64,000 bases of DNA from an uncultured Eubacterium sp. (GCA_934351445.1 CAKRIZ010000004.1:26626-90625), one strand, 5' to 3'; shown: positions 33,058-42,083, numbered from the stretch's first letter. Notes: generated from the letters alone by a model not told the origin. Made by a program: numbers and translations.

Positions 33058-34377
33058 ATGGATATGGGCTATGATGTGGGCAGATATCTGCAGGTCACAG
33101 ACCGTTTTTTTTATAATTGTTATGGAAAAGTGGCAAAGGTTGTCGGCTTAACGGTAGAATCAATCGGACCGGAAGCAAAGCTGGGGGATCTTTGCCGTAT
33201 TGTTGTGGATAAAGAGTCGGGAAATTATGTGATGGCAGAGGTCGTCGGTTTTCACGACAACCGCCTGCTGCTCATGCCTTACGAGAGCATGGACGGAATC
33301 GGAGTTGGATGTGTCGTAGAGAATACGGGACATCCACTTACTGTTTCTGTAGGAAATGAACTGCTCGGACATACGTTGGATGGTCTTGGCAGACTGACGG
33401 ATACAGATGAGGAGATTGTATTGCCGGCGCAGTACCCGGCGGATTGCCTGCCACCGGATCCGATGAAACGAAAGATCATTGACCAGGTACTGCCACTGGG
33501 CGTGAAGGCGGTCGACGGACTGCTCACGGTCGGCAGGGGACAGCGTATCGGTATTTTTGCCGGCTCAGGTGTGGGAAAAAGTACATTGATGGGTATGTTT
33601 GCCCGCAATACAAAAGCAGACATCAATGTGATCGCGCTGATCGGAGAGCGAGGCAGGGAGGTACGCGAGTTCATTGAGCGTGACCTCGGACCGGAAGGCA
33701 TGGCGCGGTCTGTCGTCGTAGTAGCGACTTCTGATAAACCGGCGCTGATCCGTAAAAAGGCAGCGATGACTGCGACTGCGATTGCAGAATATTTTCGTGA
33801 TCAGGGCAGGGATGTGCTGCTTATGATGGATTCACTGACCCGTTTTTCCATGGCGCAGCGTGAGATCGGACTGGCTTCCGGTGAACCACCGGTGACGAGA
33901 GGGTATCCGCCCAGTGTATACGCGGAGCTGCCGAAGCTGCTGGAGCGGGCTGGAACCTCTGACCGCGGATCGATCACAGGCCTGTATACGGTATTGGTAG
34001 ATGGAGATGATTTCAACGAGCCGATCACGGATACGGCGCGTGGTATTCTCGATGGACATATTGTGCTGAACCGTAAGCTGGCACAGAAAAACCATTATCC
34101 GGCGATCGACGTACTGGCCAGTATCTCCCGTGTCATGAGCTCGATTGCATCAAAGGAACAAAAGGAATATGCGGGTAAACTCAAGAATGCCATGGCAACC
34201 TATGCAGAGGCAGAAGATCTGATCAATATCGGAGCATATAAGAGTGGTTCAAACCCGGAGATTGATTATGCGATTGCAAAAAACAAGGCAGTAAATGAAT
34301 TCCTGCTTCAGCGGACGGATGAAAAATTTGAATTCGACCAGGAAGTAGATCTGCTGAAACAGATATTTGCAGAGTAG
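33058..34377 (+). CDS. fliI: FliI: flagellar export ATPase
   Basis: 439 aa, F1-beta-like ATPase powering early export steps. Motifs are GVKAVDGLLTVGRGQRIGIFAGSG, where SGVGKSTLMGMF is Walker A; NVIALIGERGREVREFIE; LLMMDSLTRFSMAQREIGLA, with Walker B; and GEPPVTRGYPPSVYAELPKL. The length is typical. It is flanked by fliH and fliJ, its regulators. Confidence 0.97.
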   Translation: MDMGYDVGRYLQVTDRFFYNCYGKVAKVVGLTVESIGPEAKLGDLCRIVVDKESGNYVMAEVVGFHDNRLLLMPYESMDGIGVGCVVENTGHPLTVSVGNELLGHTLDGLGRLTDTDEEIVLPAQYPADCLPPDPMKRKIIDQVLPLGVKAVDGLLTVGRGQRIGIFAGSGVGKSTLMGMFARNTKADINVIALIGERGREVREFIERDLGPEGMARSVVVVATSDKPALIRKKAAMTATAIAEYFRDQGRDVLLMMDSLTRFSMAQREIGLASGEPPVTRGYPPSVYAELPKLLERAGTSDRGSITGLYTVLVDGDDFNEPITDTARGILDGHIVLNRKLAQKNHYPAIDVLASISRVMSSIASKEQKEYAGKLKNAMATYAEAEDLINIGAYKSGSNPEIDYAIAKNKAVNEFLLQRTDEKFEFDQEVDLLKQIFAE

Positions 34378-34389
34378 GGAATATAGATT

Positions 34390-34842
34390 ATGGCAAAATT
34401 TGTATACCGAATGCAGAGCATTCTGGATATCAAATATAAACTGGAGGAACAGGAGCGGACGGCTTACGGTATCGCCAGCCAGAAGCTGCAGGAGGAAAAC
34501 GCGAAGCTGCAACAGCTCATGCTGCGGCGTCTGCAGTATGAAAAACATGCAGCAGAACTGGCGGTCGGTACGATTGATCTCCGTGCCATTCAGGAAAATA
34601 AGCGGGCGATCGATGTGATGAAAGCATTGATCCGTGATCAGATCCTGAAGGTGCATGCGGCAGAGAAAAGCGTGGAACTGGCCCGTAAACGGCTGCAGGC
34701 AGTTATGGTGGAACGAAAGTCACATGAAAAGCTGCGTGAGAAAGCATTCGAACAATTTAAACAGGAACTCGCGGTGGAAGAAGCAAAAGAGATTGATCAG
34801 CTCGTAAGTTTTACTTATCACGATCATACAGATGAAACGTAA
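34390..34842 (+). CDS. fliJ: FliJ: export chaperone/stalk protein
   Basis: 150 aa, almost wholly coiled coil (YRMQSILDIKYKLEEQERTAYG; QKLQEENAKLQQLMLRRLQYEKHAAEL), as expected for FliJ, the gamma-like stalk inside the FliI hexamer. Sequence identity in this family is low, so the call leans on length and its place between fliI and the MotE-like gene. Confidence 0.9.
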   Translation: MAKFVYRMQSILDIKYKLEEQERTAYGIASQKLQEENAKLQQLMLRRLQYEKHAAELAVGTIDLRAIQENKRAIDVMKALIRDQILKVHAAEKSVELARKRLQAVMVERKSHEKLREKAFEQFKQELAVEEAKEIDQLVSFTYHDHTDET

Positions 34843-34856
34843 AGGCGGTGTCAGAT

Positions 34857-35717
34857 ATGGCAGAAGAAACAGAAGTAAAAAAGACAAAGGCACAACTCAT
34901 ACAGGAGAAAGCAGCGAAAAAAGCTGAAAAAGTAGCGGCAAAAGAGGAAAAGCGAAAAGAAAAACTGCGGAAAAAAGGCATTGATCCCGATGATCCGGAT
35001 TTTGATGATGACGGAGGTGTCGGAGGCAAACTCGCGGTAGCGCTCGCAACAGTGATCATCATTGCAATCTGGCTGGGCATACTGGTACTCGTCATCAAAT
35101 GGGATGTCGGTGGTTTTGGATCGACTGTTATGTATCCGATCTTAAAAGATGTGCCGTATGTCAACAAGATCCTGCCGGATGTGGAGAAACCGATCGAACA
35201 GCAGCAGTATCCGTATACCACGCTTGATGAGGCAACCACGTATGTCAAGAAGCTGGAGCAGGAACTGTCAAAAGAAAAGCAGAAGGTCGATAAGAAAAAT
35301 GAAAAAATCAAGGAACTGAAGGCACAGCTGAAAAAACTGTCTGCCTATGAACAAAAAGAGTCTGAGTTTGAAAAACTCAAACAAAAATTCGATGAGGAGG
35401 TTGTTTTTTCGGATAATGCACCCGATATAAGTAATTATCAGCAGTACTATGAATCCATTGATCCGACCAATGCACAGGTCATCTACAGACAGGTACTCGA
35501 ACAGCAGAAACAGAGCGAGGAACTAGATGATTATGTGAAGACATATTCTTCCATGAAGGCAAAGAATGCGGCAGCCATTTTTGATACGATGGTAGGAAAT
35601 AATTCACAGCTGGTGGCGGACATCTTGAATGCCATGGATGCTGAGTCGCGTGCAAATATTCTCGCAGCAATGAATGCCGACAATGCGGCAATCATCACGG
35701 AGATCTTAGAGCCATAG
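34857..35717 (+). CDS. MotE/YlxF-like membrane protein with MgtE_N-like C-terminus
   Basis: 286 aa. An N-terminal Lys/Glu/Ala-rich helix (KKTKAQLIQEKAAKKAEKVA) precedes one membrane segment (LAVALATVIIIAIWLGILVLV, about 60-80), then a coiled coil (about 120-165) and a C-terminal domain (YVKTYSSMKAKNAAAIFDTM; LVADILNAMDAESRANILAAM) resembling the MgtE N-terminal/FliG-like fold. This layout matches B. subtilis YlxF and the stator chaperone MotE, at the same place between fliJ and fliK. It may aid stator assembly (inference). Start: ATG 34857 with AAAGGCGG 8 nt upstream; a GTG at 34848 is the alternative. Confidence 0.85.
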   Translation: MAEETEVKKTKAQLIQEKAAKKAEKVAAKEEKRKEKLRKKGIDPDDPDFDDDGGVGGKLAVALATVIIIAIWLGILVLVIKWDVGGFGSTVMYPILKDVPYVNKILPDVEKPIEQQQYPYTTLDEATTYVKKLEQELSKEKQKVDKKNEKIKELKAQLKKLSAYEQKESEFEKLKQKFDEEVVFSDNAPDISNYQQYYESIDPTNAQVIYRQVLEQQKQSEELDDYVKTYSSMKAKNAAAIFDTMVGNNSQLVADILNAMDAESRANILAAMNADNAAIITEILEP

Positions 35718-35765
35718 GCTTTTAAGATAAATCAATAGAATTATAAAAAAAGAGAAAGGAGAAAG

Positions 35766-37313
35766 ATGACAATGACACAGATCGCTGGTTTGGGTATGGG
35801 TACAACGAATGTATCTAACACAAAGGCATCTGCGGGGGAACCATCCAAAGAAGTGTTTGAACAGTTCGCCAGTATTATGAATCAGAATGCGCAGGGCTAT
35901 TTCAACTTAAAGACTGACAACAGTGCTTATACCGGCGTGCAGACGAAGAATGCCAAAGCATCTGACCGTACCGATGTATCCGGACAGGACTATGCCGCAT
36001 TCCGCAGCAGCACCCGTCAGATCAGTCAGGCGGACCGCAGCGATACCGCTAAAGCAGATACTGCTCTGGCAGAAAAAGTCCAGGCACTCACAAAAGATGT
36101 GAAGAATGCCGTGCAGGAGACGATGGACGTCTCAGAAGAAGAACTGAAACAGGCGATGGAATTGCTGGGACTCAGTGATATAGACCTGCTTCAGCCGCAG
36201 AATCTGATGCAGCTTGTCGGACAGCTCACAGGCAGTGAGGATGTCAGTGTACTGCTCACAAACGACGGAGTCCAGCAGCTCATGCAGGATATCACAGAGT
36301 TGTTTGCAGATTTTCAGCAGCAAAACGGGATGAGCAGCAACGATTTTTCGGATCTTCTGACACAGCTTTCCATGAACATCGACGAACTGGAGGAACAGAT
36401 CAGGGCGCAGCTTGGTATCGCAGATGATACACAGGTGGATGAGCAGCCGGATGTACTGACAGAACAGATGATGCAGGATGCACTTCATCCGGAACAGAAA
36501 AGTGCACAGGCGGGTGTATTTTCTTCTGCATTGCAGCAGACGGGGGAGCAGGCCGCACAGGTGCAGACAAATGACCAGACAAACGTATCCCAGGATGCGG
36601 ATGCGACGGTTCAGCAGGTGACACCGCTGACGGAAGAGGCTGCCGCACATACGGCCGGTGGAGAGAACGGAAGTATGACAGATAGCAGCTCAGATACACA
36701 GACGGATCAGGGTTTTGATGGGCAGATGGATCTGACGGATGAATCGCAGCATGTGATGTATCAGGATCAGACAGCACCGAATACACAATCTGTAGTACAG
36801 ACAACAGAGGTGCCGCAGGCTGATACGATGATCCGCTATGAATCACTGATGAACCAGATGGAGGGACTTGCGCGTGCATTTGCATCGGCGGAAGGTACCA
36901 CACTTCAGATGCAGCTCAATCCGGAGAGCCTGGGCAGACTGGTACTCACCGTGACAGAAAAACATGGGAATGTAACCGCACAGATTACCGCGACAAATGA
37001 ACAGGTCAAGGAAGCGCTGCAGGCACAGATGGCAGAACTGCATGCTACATTGCAGGCGCAGGGTATCAAAGTCGAAGCTGTAGAGGTGACAGTCGCAACC
37101 CACGAATTTGAGCAGAATCTTGATGGAAATGCATCTGCAAATGCACAGATGCAGGAACAGAATGATTCGCAGTCCGGCAACAGATCAAACGGTGGCCGGA
37201 GAAATCTGGATCAAAGTACACTGGAAGGCATCGGCGGACAGCTGACAGAAGAAGAATCGCTGGCTGCACAGATGATGCGGGATAATGGCGGCAGCGTCGA
37301 TTATACCGCGTAA
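35766..37313 (+). CDS. fliK: FliK: hook-length control protein
   Basis: 515 aa. A long Gln/Asp/Thr-rich, low-complexity N-terminal two-thirds serves as the molecular ruler. The C-terminal Flg_hook domain reads LQMQLNPESLGRLVLTVTEK then VTAQITATNEQVKEALQAQM and LHATLQAQGIKVEAVEVTV. It is followed by a disordered tail. Either ATG 35766 or ATG 35772 could start the protein; AAAGGAG lies just upstream. flgD follows. Confidence 0.93.
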   Translation: MTMTQIAGLGMGTTNVSNTKASAGEPSKEVFEQFASIMNQNAQGYFNLKTDNSAYTGVQTKNAKASDRTDVSGQDYAAFRSSTRQISQADRSDTAKADTALAEKVQALTKDVKNAVQETMDVSEEELKQAMELLGLSDIDLLQPQNLMQLVGQLTGSEDVSVLLTNDGVQQLMQDITELFADFQQQNGMSSNDFSDLLTQLSMNIDELEEQIRAQLGIADDTQVDEQPDVLTEQMMQDALHPEQKSAQAGVFSSALQQTGEQAAQVQTNDQTNVSQDADATVQQVTPLTEEAAAHTAGGENGSMTDSSSDTQTDQGFDGQMDLTDESQHVMYQDQTAPNTQSVVQTTEVPQADTMIRYESLMNQMEGLARAFASAEGTTLQMQLNPESLGRLVLTVTEKHGNVTAQITATNEQVKEALQAQMAELHATLQAQGIKVEAVEVTVATHEFEQNLDGNASANAQMQEQNDSQSGNRSNGGRRNLDQSTLEGIGGQLTEEESLAAQMMRDNGGSVDYTA

Positions 37314-37361
37314 AAGATGGTGAAAAACGAAAGCAGAACAATGGAAAGGAGCAGATTTTAA

Positions 37362-38117
37362 ATGGCTTTATGGCAGAAAGTTGAGAATGGCAAAGTCGTA
37401 GATACTTCAGCCAGTGCAACATCTTCGTCCAAAGAAAAGAAGACCAACAATCTGGATAAGGATGATTTCTTAAACCTGCTTGTTGCACAGATGAAATATC
37501 AGGATCCGTTAGAGCCGCAGTCCAATACAGAATATGTATCACAGCTTGCTACCTTCACACAGGTAGAAGCTACCGAGAATATGGCAAATACGGCTGAGAA
37601 TGTACAGGCCAACAACCTGATCGGAAAGACGGTTATCATGCGTCCGACCAATTCCGTGACCGGTGAGACGAGTGATGTCATGGGTGTGGTTGATTATGTG
37701 ATGAAAGAGGGCAGCAATGTCTATCTGTCAGTCAACGGCGCACTGTACAATCTGGATGATCTGTACACGGTAGCGGATACCGAATACATGAATGCAGTAG
37801 TCATCGCAGATGATTTTGAGAAGACAGTCAGCCAGATGCCGGATGCAGATCATGTATCACTGGCAGATGAAGCTGTATTTAAACATGTCCGCGAGCAGTA
37901 CGACAAGCTGACCGATTACCAGAAAGAGTATATCGGAAAATACTGCAAGGATGCGATGAATAAGTTTACAGCAGCAGAGACCGCACTCAAGGCACTGATC
38001 GCACTGCGTGACCAGATCAATAAAGGTGATGGCACGAATAAAGATGACAGTGATAAGAAGGATGACAACAAGACAGAAACGGGAACTGGAACGGAAGCCA
38101 CAACCCCGAAGGAATAA
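37362..38117 (+). CDS. flgD: FlgD: hook cap protein with helical surface-protein-like extension
   Basis: 251 aa, where short Gram-positive FlgD proteins are about 140-220. The FlgD N-terminus is clear (LDKDDFLNLLVAQMKYQDPL, EPQSNTEYVSQLATFTQVEA), followed by a small beta domain (VIMRPTNSVTGETSDVMG...) to about 150. Residues about 155-219 read QMPDADHVSLADEAVFKHVR, EQYDKLTDYQKEYIGKY, then FTAAETALKALIALRDQI. This is a pattern I know from helical repeats in Gram-positive surface proteins (x-x-AYDALTDEQKxxV). A Lys/Asp/Thr-rich tail ends the protein. It overlaps the downstream reading start by one base (TAATG), though the next gene probably starts at 38147. Confidence 0.92.
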   Translation: MALWQKVENGKVVDTSASATSSSKEKKTNNLDKDDFLNLLVAQMKYQDPLEPQSNTEYVSQLATFTQVEATENMANTAENVQANNLIGKTVIMRPTNSVTGETSDVMGVVDYVMKEGSNVYLSVNGALYNLDDLYTVADTEYMNAVVIADDFEKTVSQMPDADHVSLADEAVFKHVREQYDKLTDYQKEYIGKYCKDAMNKFTAAETALKALIALRDQINKGDGTNKDDSDKKDDNKTETGTGTEATTPKE

Positions 38118-38146
38118 TGCGATACTTCCGGGATGGGAGTGAGAAC

Positions 38147-38554
38147 ATGAATCAGATCAATCAGACAGGTGCGATCCGAAACGGATTTCATTCGATCGAA
38201 CAGGTCACAGACACATATCTGAAAAATGGTATCAGGGAATCAGGCAAAACAGCCGAGATATCCTTTGATGAGGTGTTGCGGGCAAAGCAGCAGGCGTTTG
38301 ATCCGCTCAAGTTTTCCAAGCATGCAGCTAACCGCCTGAATGATCGCAACATCAGCCTCTCCGCAGATCAGACGAAGCGTCTCGCGGATGGTGTATCAAA
38401 AGCCGGTGAAAAGGGAATCAATGAATCACTGGTGCTTGTGGATTCGCTGGCATTTATCGTGAACGTGCCGAATAAGACGGTTGTCACGGCGATGGACCAG
38501 TCGGACGCAGGCGAAAATATCTTTACAAATATTGATGGCGCAGTGATCGCATAG
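38147..38554 (+). CDS. TIGR02530-type flagellar operon protein
   Basis: 135 aa. The core KFSKHAANRLNDRNISLSAD, then RLADGVSKAGEKGINESLVL and AFIVNVPNKTVVTAMD, matches the flagellar operon protein family TIGR02530, found between flgD and flgE in many Firmicutes; its function is unknown. ATG 38147 has GGGAGTGAG just upstream; an in-frame ATG at 38117 overlaps the flgD stop and is less likely. Confidence 0.92.
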   Translation: MNQINQTGAIRNGFHSIEQVTDTYLKNGIRESGKTAEISFDEVLRAKQQAFDPLKFSKHAANRLNDRNISLSADQTKRLADGVSKAGEKGINESLVLVDSLAFIVNVPNKTVVTAMDQSDAGENIFTNIDGAVIA

Positions 38555-38646
38555 TCGCTGGACCTTACAAGGGAGCGAATGTCTCTGACTGACAGATGAG
38601 ACGAAGATCATTTTATGGGCGCCAAAGAAATGGAGGTCATTTCATT

Positions 38647-40956
38647 ATGATGAGATCACTTTACTCTGCTGTGTCTGGTCTTAAGACACATCAGACCAAG
38701 ATGGATGTGATCGGTAACAACATTTCCAATGTCAATACCGTAGCATTCAAATCTTCCAGCGTTACATTCAGTTCTATTATGTACCAGACATTATCCAGCG
38801 CATCCGGAGCGAACGCTGAGATGGGAACCGGTGGTGTGAACGCAAAACAGATCGGACTCGGTGTAACGACGGGTTCTACTTCAATGAGTATCACTTCGGC
38901 AGGTGCGTCTGAGACGACCGGACTGCCGTTCGATCTTAGAATTACAGATAAGAGCACGAGCAGCTTCTTCGTAGTCAACAATGGATCGGAAAATGTATTT
39001 ACCAAGGCAGGATCCTTCTATGTAGATGGCGCAGGTAATCTGTGTATGAAGTCGACCGGATACACGGTCATGGGCTGGGGTGTGGATCCTACGACACAGA
39101 CCATTAAAAAGGATACTGTATCAGCCCTGAAAGTCATGTCACCCGAAAATATGACATCTGAGCCGGAGGCGACGACCAAGGCACAGTGTACCGGAGTCAT
39201 CGACAGCAAGAGCACCCAGGTGACATCTTCGACCGGATCAGTCATGAACCTGTTGGTCTATGACAACCTCGGCTATCCGTATACAGCACGTTTTTCGGTA
39301 CAGGCACAGGATGTGAAAGGTGGAAAATACGCGGTCAACCTGACAGACGTTATTGATGCACAGGGCAATTCGATCCTGTCATCCAAGGTAGCACTCGGTG
39401 ATTTGTTTGGAGTCAGCGGCAGTACCGGTGGACAGGGCAGCAACACGGTGATTACTGACAATTATGCGTTTGCATCCGGAAAGAGCAAGACAGATATTAA
39501 CCTTGCGATCCAGAAGTCTGCAAAGACAAAAGCTAACGCAGCAAATCCAGCAACAACTCCGACTTATACCTATTATATAGATGCCAAGGATATCAATGCA
39601 CAGCTTGGATTGACCGATAAGTTGGCATTGCCGGATGGCTATCGCGTGAAGTTTACTTCAGAGAAGATTACCTATAAAGATGCACTTGCAGAGTTGCAAG
39701 GGTTAACCGGTGGTACAGATGATAAATATTTGCTAGTAGAGGATTCAGCGGGAACTGTTGTTGCACGCGGAAAAGCTACTGTGACTGATCCTCCGCAGGC
39801 AGATGCGTCGGGTGATAATATGTCAGGCGGTGTGAGCTGGGAGTTTACAGATGGTAAGATCGATGCTACAGGCAAATTTGTTGAGGATACAACCGGTGGT
39901 AATGTGAAAAAAAGCTCTTACACATTGACCAAGAAGCAGACACTGGATGATTTTACTTCACTTGGAACGGTTGTGACCAGTACCGATGGTGTGACCGGCT
40001 ATAAATTCAACGTCGAAGATATTCGTGATGCATTGGGGTTGGAAAAAACTACTTATCCGGAGAATTCGGTCATTTATTACTGGCCGACCTATACTTCAGG
40101 GGATATTACGGTGACAGATGCGGCTGGATCAAAGACATTCAAGAGTATGGTTGCGCTGGAGGATGGAACGAAGGTGCCGAACCCCAGCAAGACCGTTGGA
40201 CCGGAAGAACTGTTAAAAGATTACTCTTATACGACAATTGTTGGTTCAGATCTCGCAAAGGCGACTTCTGATACCGGAGCAATCTTTACCGAGGAGCCGC
40301 CGAGTGATGCAGAGATCCGCTACAATATGTTCAGCGGCAATTATAATATCGTGACTCCGTCCAAAGATGGATTTACCTTACAGTTCAATACCGTAGACGG
40401 TACGCTGACGAGTGTTGGCGGTGGCAATAATCTGTCCCAGACCTTGAACTTATCCAAGCTGACAGCCGCAGGTTATGATGGATTCAAGGATGTGACGATT
40501 GATTTCTCATCCCTGTTAAATTATAACAACAGCGGATCTACCACAGCAGCGATGAGCGGCGGAGATGCAGATGCAGTCGGAAAAGGTAAAAAACTCGGTG
40601 CGATGACCGGTATGAGTGTTGACCAGAGCGGCAAAATCTATGCATCTTACGACAACGGTAACACGGTACTGCTCGGACAGATCTCTGTGGCACAGTTTGC
40701 CAATGCATCCGGACTCGAGGCAACCGGTGACAACTGCTACCGTTCGACGTTAAACTCCGGTGAGTTTGACGGTATCGGTGTAGAGATCGATGCAGACGGC
40801 AGTTCCATTACATCCGGTGAGCTGGAGATGTCCAACGTGGATCTGGCAGGAGAGTTTACATCCATGATCACGACACAGCGTGGTTTCCAGGCAAACTCAC
40901 GTGTGATCACGACTTCGGATTCGATGCTCGAGGAGCTGATCAACCTGAAGAGATAG
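38647..40956 (+). CDS. flgE: FlgE: flagellar hook protein, long variant
   Basis: 769 aa, well above the 400-450 aa of Salmonella or the about 260 aa of B. subtilis FlgE. The conserved N-terminus (MMRSLYSAVSGLKTHQTKMD; VIGNNISNVNTVAFKSSSV) and C-terminus (ELEMSNVDLAGEFTSMITTQ; RGFQANSRVITTSDSMLEEL) frame a large central part with FlgE-type beta domains (VYDNLGYPYTARF) and Thr/Lys/Asp-rich inserted segments (about 280-560), probably exposed on the hook surface. GGAGG lies 10 nt before ATG 38647. No terminator follows directly; repeats and a promoter occupy the gap to motA. Confidence 0.94.
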   Translation: MMRSLYSAVSGLKTHQTKMDVIGNNISNVNTVAFKSSSVTFSSIMYQTLSSASGANAEMGTGGVNAKQIGLGVTTGSTSMSITSAGASETTGLPFDLRITDKSTSSFFVVNNGSENVFTKAGSFYVDGAGNLCMKSTGYTVMGWGVDPTTQTIKKDTVSALKVMSPENMTSEPEATTKAQCTGVIDSKSTQVTSSTGSVMNLLVYDNLGYPYTARFSVQAQDVKGGKYAVNLTDVIDAQGNSILSSKVALGDLFGVSGSTGGQGSNTVITDNYAFASGKSKTDINLAIQKSAKTKANAANPATTPTYTYYIDAKDINAQLGLTDKLALPDGYRVKFTSEKITYKDALAELQGLTGGTDDKYLLVEDSAGTVVARGKATVTDPPQADASGDNMSGGVSWEFTDGKIDATGKFVEDTTGGNVKKSSYTLTKKQTLDDFTSLGTVVTSTDGVTGYKFNVEDIRDALGLEKTTYPENSVIYYWPTYTSGDITVTDAAGSKTFKSMVALEDGTKVPNPSKTVGPEELLKDYSYTTIVGSDLAKATSDTGAIFTEEPPSDAEIRYNMFSGNYNIVTPSKDGFTLQFNTVDGTLTSVGGGNNLSQTLNLSKLTAAGYDGFKDVTIDFSSLLNYNNSGSTTAAMSGGDADAVGKGKKLGAMTGMSVDQSGKIYASYDNGNTVLLGQISVAQFANASGLEATGDNCYRSTLNSGEFDGIGVEIDADGSSITSGELEMSNVDLAGEFTSMITTQRGFQANSRVITTSDSMLEELINLKR

Positions 40957-40965
40957 TAGATACAG

Positions 40966-40990
40966 CAGCCAGACACTTGCTGTCAGGCTG
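40966..40990 (+). terminator. Hairpin just after flgE
   Basis: CAGCC-A-GACA pairs with TGTC-A-GGCTG around CTTGC. No T tract follows, so it may be a pause or processing site rather than a full terminator. Confidence 0.45.
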
Positions 40991-41014
40991 CGTAAGAATA
41001 TGATTTAGGAGTGA

Positions 41015-41053
41015 GCAGGCTCTTTTGCGAAGCAAAACTTTCAATGAGCCTGC
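41015..41053. repeat. Long hairpin with nested stem (likely part of the repeat element)
   Basis: GCAGGCTC (41015-41022) pairs with GAGCCTGC (41046-41053), with an inner TTTTGC/GCAAAA stem. It directly abuts the dispersed element copy at 41059-41090 and could form a composite mobile repeat with it. Confidence 0.7.
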
Positions 41054-41058
41054 GAATT

Positions 41059-41090
41059 GTTACTGGAACGAGGTACGAGTGAACAGTAAC
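41059..41090. repeat. Copy 2 of the dispersed stem-loop element
   Basis: GTTACTG (41059-41065) pairs with CAGTAAC (41084-41090) around gaacgaggtacgagtgaa. The loop is identical to that of copy 1 at 17746-17784 except for one A/G change. Confidence 0.8.
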
Positions 41091-41112
41091 GACTATCATA
41101 ATTAACTGCATA

Positions 41113-41158
41113 ATATGTTGGGAATGGGTTTACATCCATCCCCAACATATGGTATAAT
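41113..41158 (+). promoter_or_regulatory. Promoter for motA embedded in a large palindrome
   Basis: TTTACA (41129-41134) and TATAAT (41153-41158) have 18-bp spacing and predict a start near 41165. An inverted repeat of about 14 bp per arm, ATATGTTGGG-A-ATGG (41113-41127) against CCAT-C-CCCAACATAT (41136-41150), is centred on the -35 and lies upstream of the start, so it would act as DNA (an operator) unless read through from flgE. Confidence 0.65.
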
Positions 41159-41288
41159 CGGTATGATTAGGGAAAATTCGACCATAATCGTGCCGATTTT
41201 TCATTGTAAATAGGGAAAAATGTAGCTGTTTTGGGGGGTGATTGGATCGCGAAAAACCGGACAGTTACGAAAGGATAGGTGAGAAAAT

Positions 41289-42083
41289 TTGGATTTAGCG
41301 TCTTTGCTCGGTATGATCTTCGGTTTCGCAATGGTTATCTTCGGTATTGTGACCGGTGACGGTGGCTTTGCTTTGCTGCCGAACTTTATTGATGTGCCAT
41401 CAATTATCATTACGATTGGTGGTTCATTGATGGGTGTTCTTGCATCTAATAAGCTGTCCTTTATGGGCACCGGATTCAAGGGACTGGCACTCAGTATGAA
41501 GGATCCCTCTTATGATCCGGCATCAATGATCACGAATATTATCAATCTTTCGAATGTTGCGAGAAAAGAAGGTCTGTTGGCGTTGGAAGAAGCTGCTTCT
41601 GACATCGAAGATGAGTTTTTGAAAAAGGGTATCATGTTGATTGTTGACGGTACTGACCCGGAGCTGGTTCGTGGCATTTTGGAGACGGATCTGACTTGTA
41701 CCGAGGATCGACATAAGCAGGTATTTGCATTCTGGGAAAAATGGGCAGAGTTAGGTCCCGCATGGGGAATGATCGGAACATTGATCGGTCTGGTAAACAT
41801 GCTGAAAAACCTGGAGGACGCTTCAACGATCGGACCGAACATGGCAGTCGCTTTGCTGACGACCCTGTATGGATCACTGATCGCGAACTGGCTGTGTAAC
41901 CCGACGGCGACCAAATTGAAATTGAACGATGCAAATGAGATGATTATCAAACAGATCATCGTAGAAGGCTTATTGTCAATTCAGGCAGGCGAGAACCCGC
42001 ATGTCATTGAAGAAAAATTAAAGACATTTATTACACCGAAGGATCGTGAGACACTCGGTGCAGCAGGTGGAGGTGAAGAGTAG
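41289..42083 (+). CDS. motA: MotA: stator proton-channel subunit
   Basis: 264 aa with four membrane segments: SLLGMIFGFAMVIFGIVTG and an IITIGGSLMGVLASN stretch near the start, and a pair near 150-205 containing GPAWGMIGTLIGLVNML and MAVALLTTLYGSLIANWLC. The cytoplasmic loop between them carries the charged FliG-contacting region. The start is TTG behind aggtgag. The stop overlaps the GTG of motB by one base. Confidence 0.95.
   Translation: MDLASLLGMIFGFAMVIFGIVTGDGGFALLPNFIDVPSIIITIGGSLMGVLASNKLSFMGTGFKGLALSMKDPSYDPASMITNIINLSNVARKEGLLALEEAASDIEDEFLKKGIMLIVDGTDPELVRGILETDLTCTEDRHKQVFAFWEKWAELGPAWGMIGTLIGLVNMLKNLEDASTIGPNMAVALLTTLYGSLIANWLCNPTATKLKLNDANEMIIKQIIVEGLLSIQAGENPHVIEEKLKTFITPKDRETLGAAGGGEE

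Larger units (their letters stand above)
40957..41288 (+). other. 332-bp gene-free gap between flgE and motA
   Basis: No protein-coding region is supportable here, although flbD (swrD) commonly lies between flgE and the following flagellar genes in Firmicutes. The gap holds a hairpin at 40966-40990, another at 41015-41053, a copy of the dispersed element at 41059-41090, a palindrome with a promoter at 41113-41158, and a leader of about 120 nt before motA. Confidence 0.85.

Noticed and set aside
40957..41288. A short flbD gene in the flgE-motA gap
   Set aside because: No frame there encodes a FlbD-like protein; the interval is filled with inverted repeats and a promoter.
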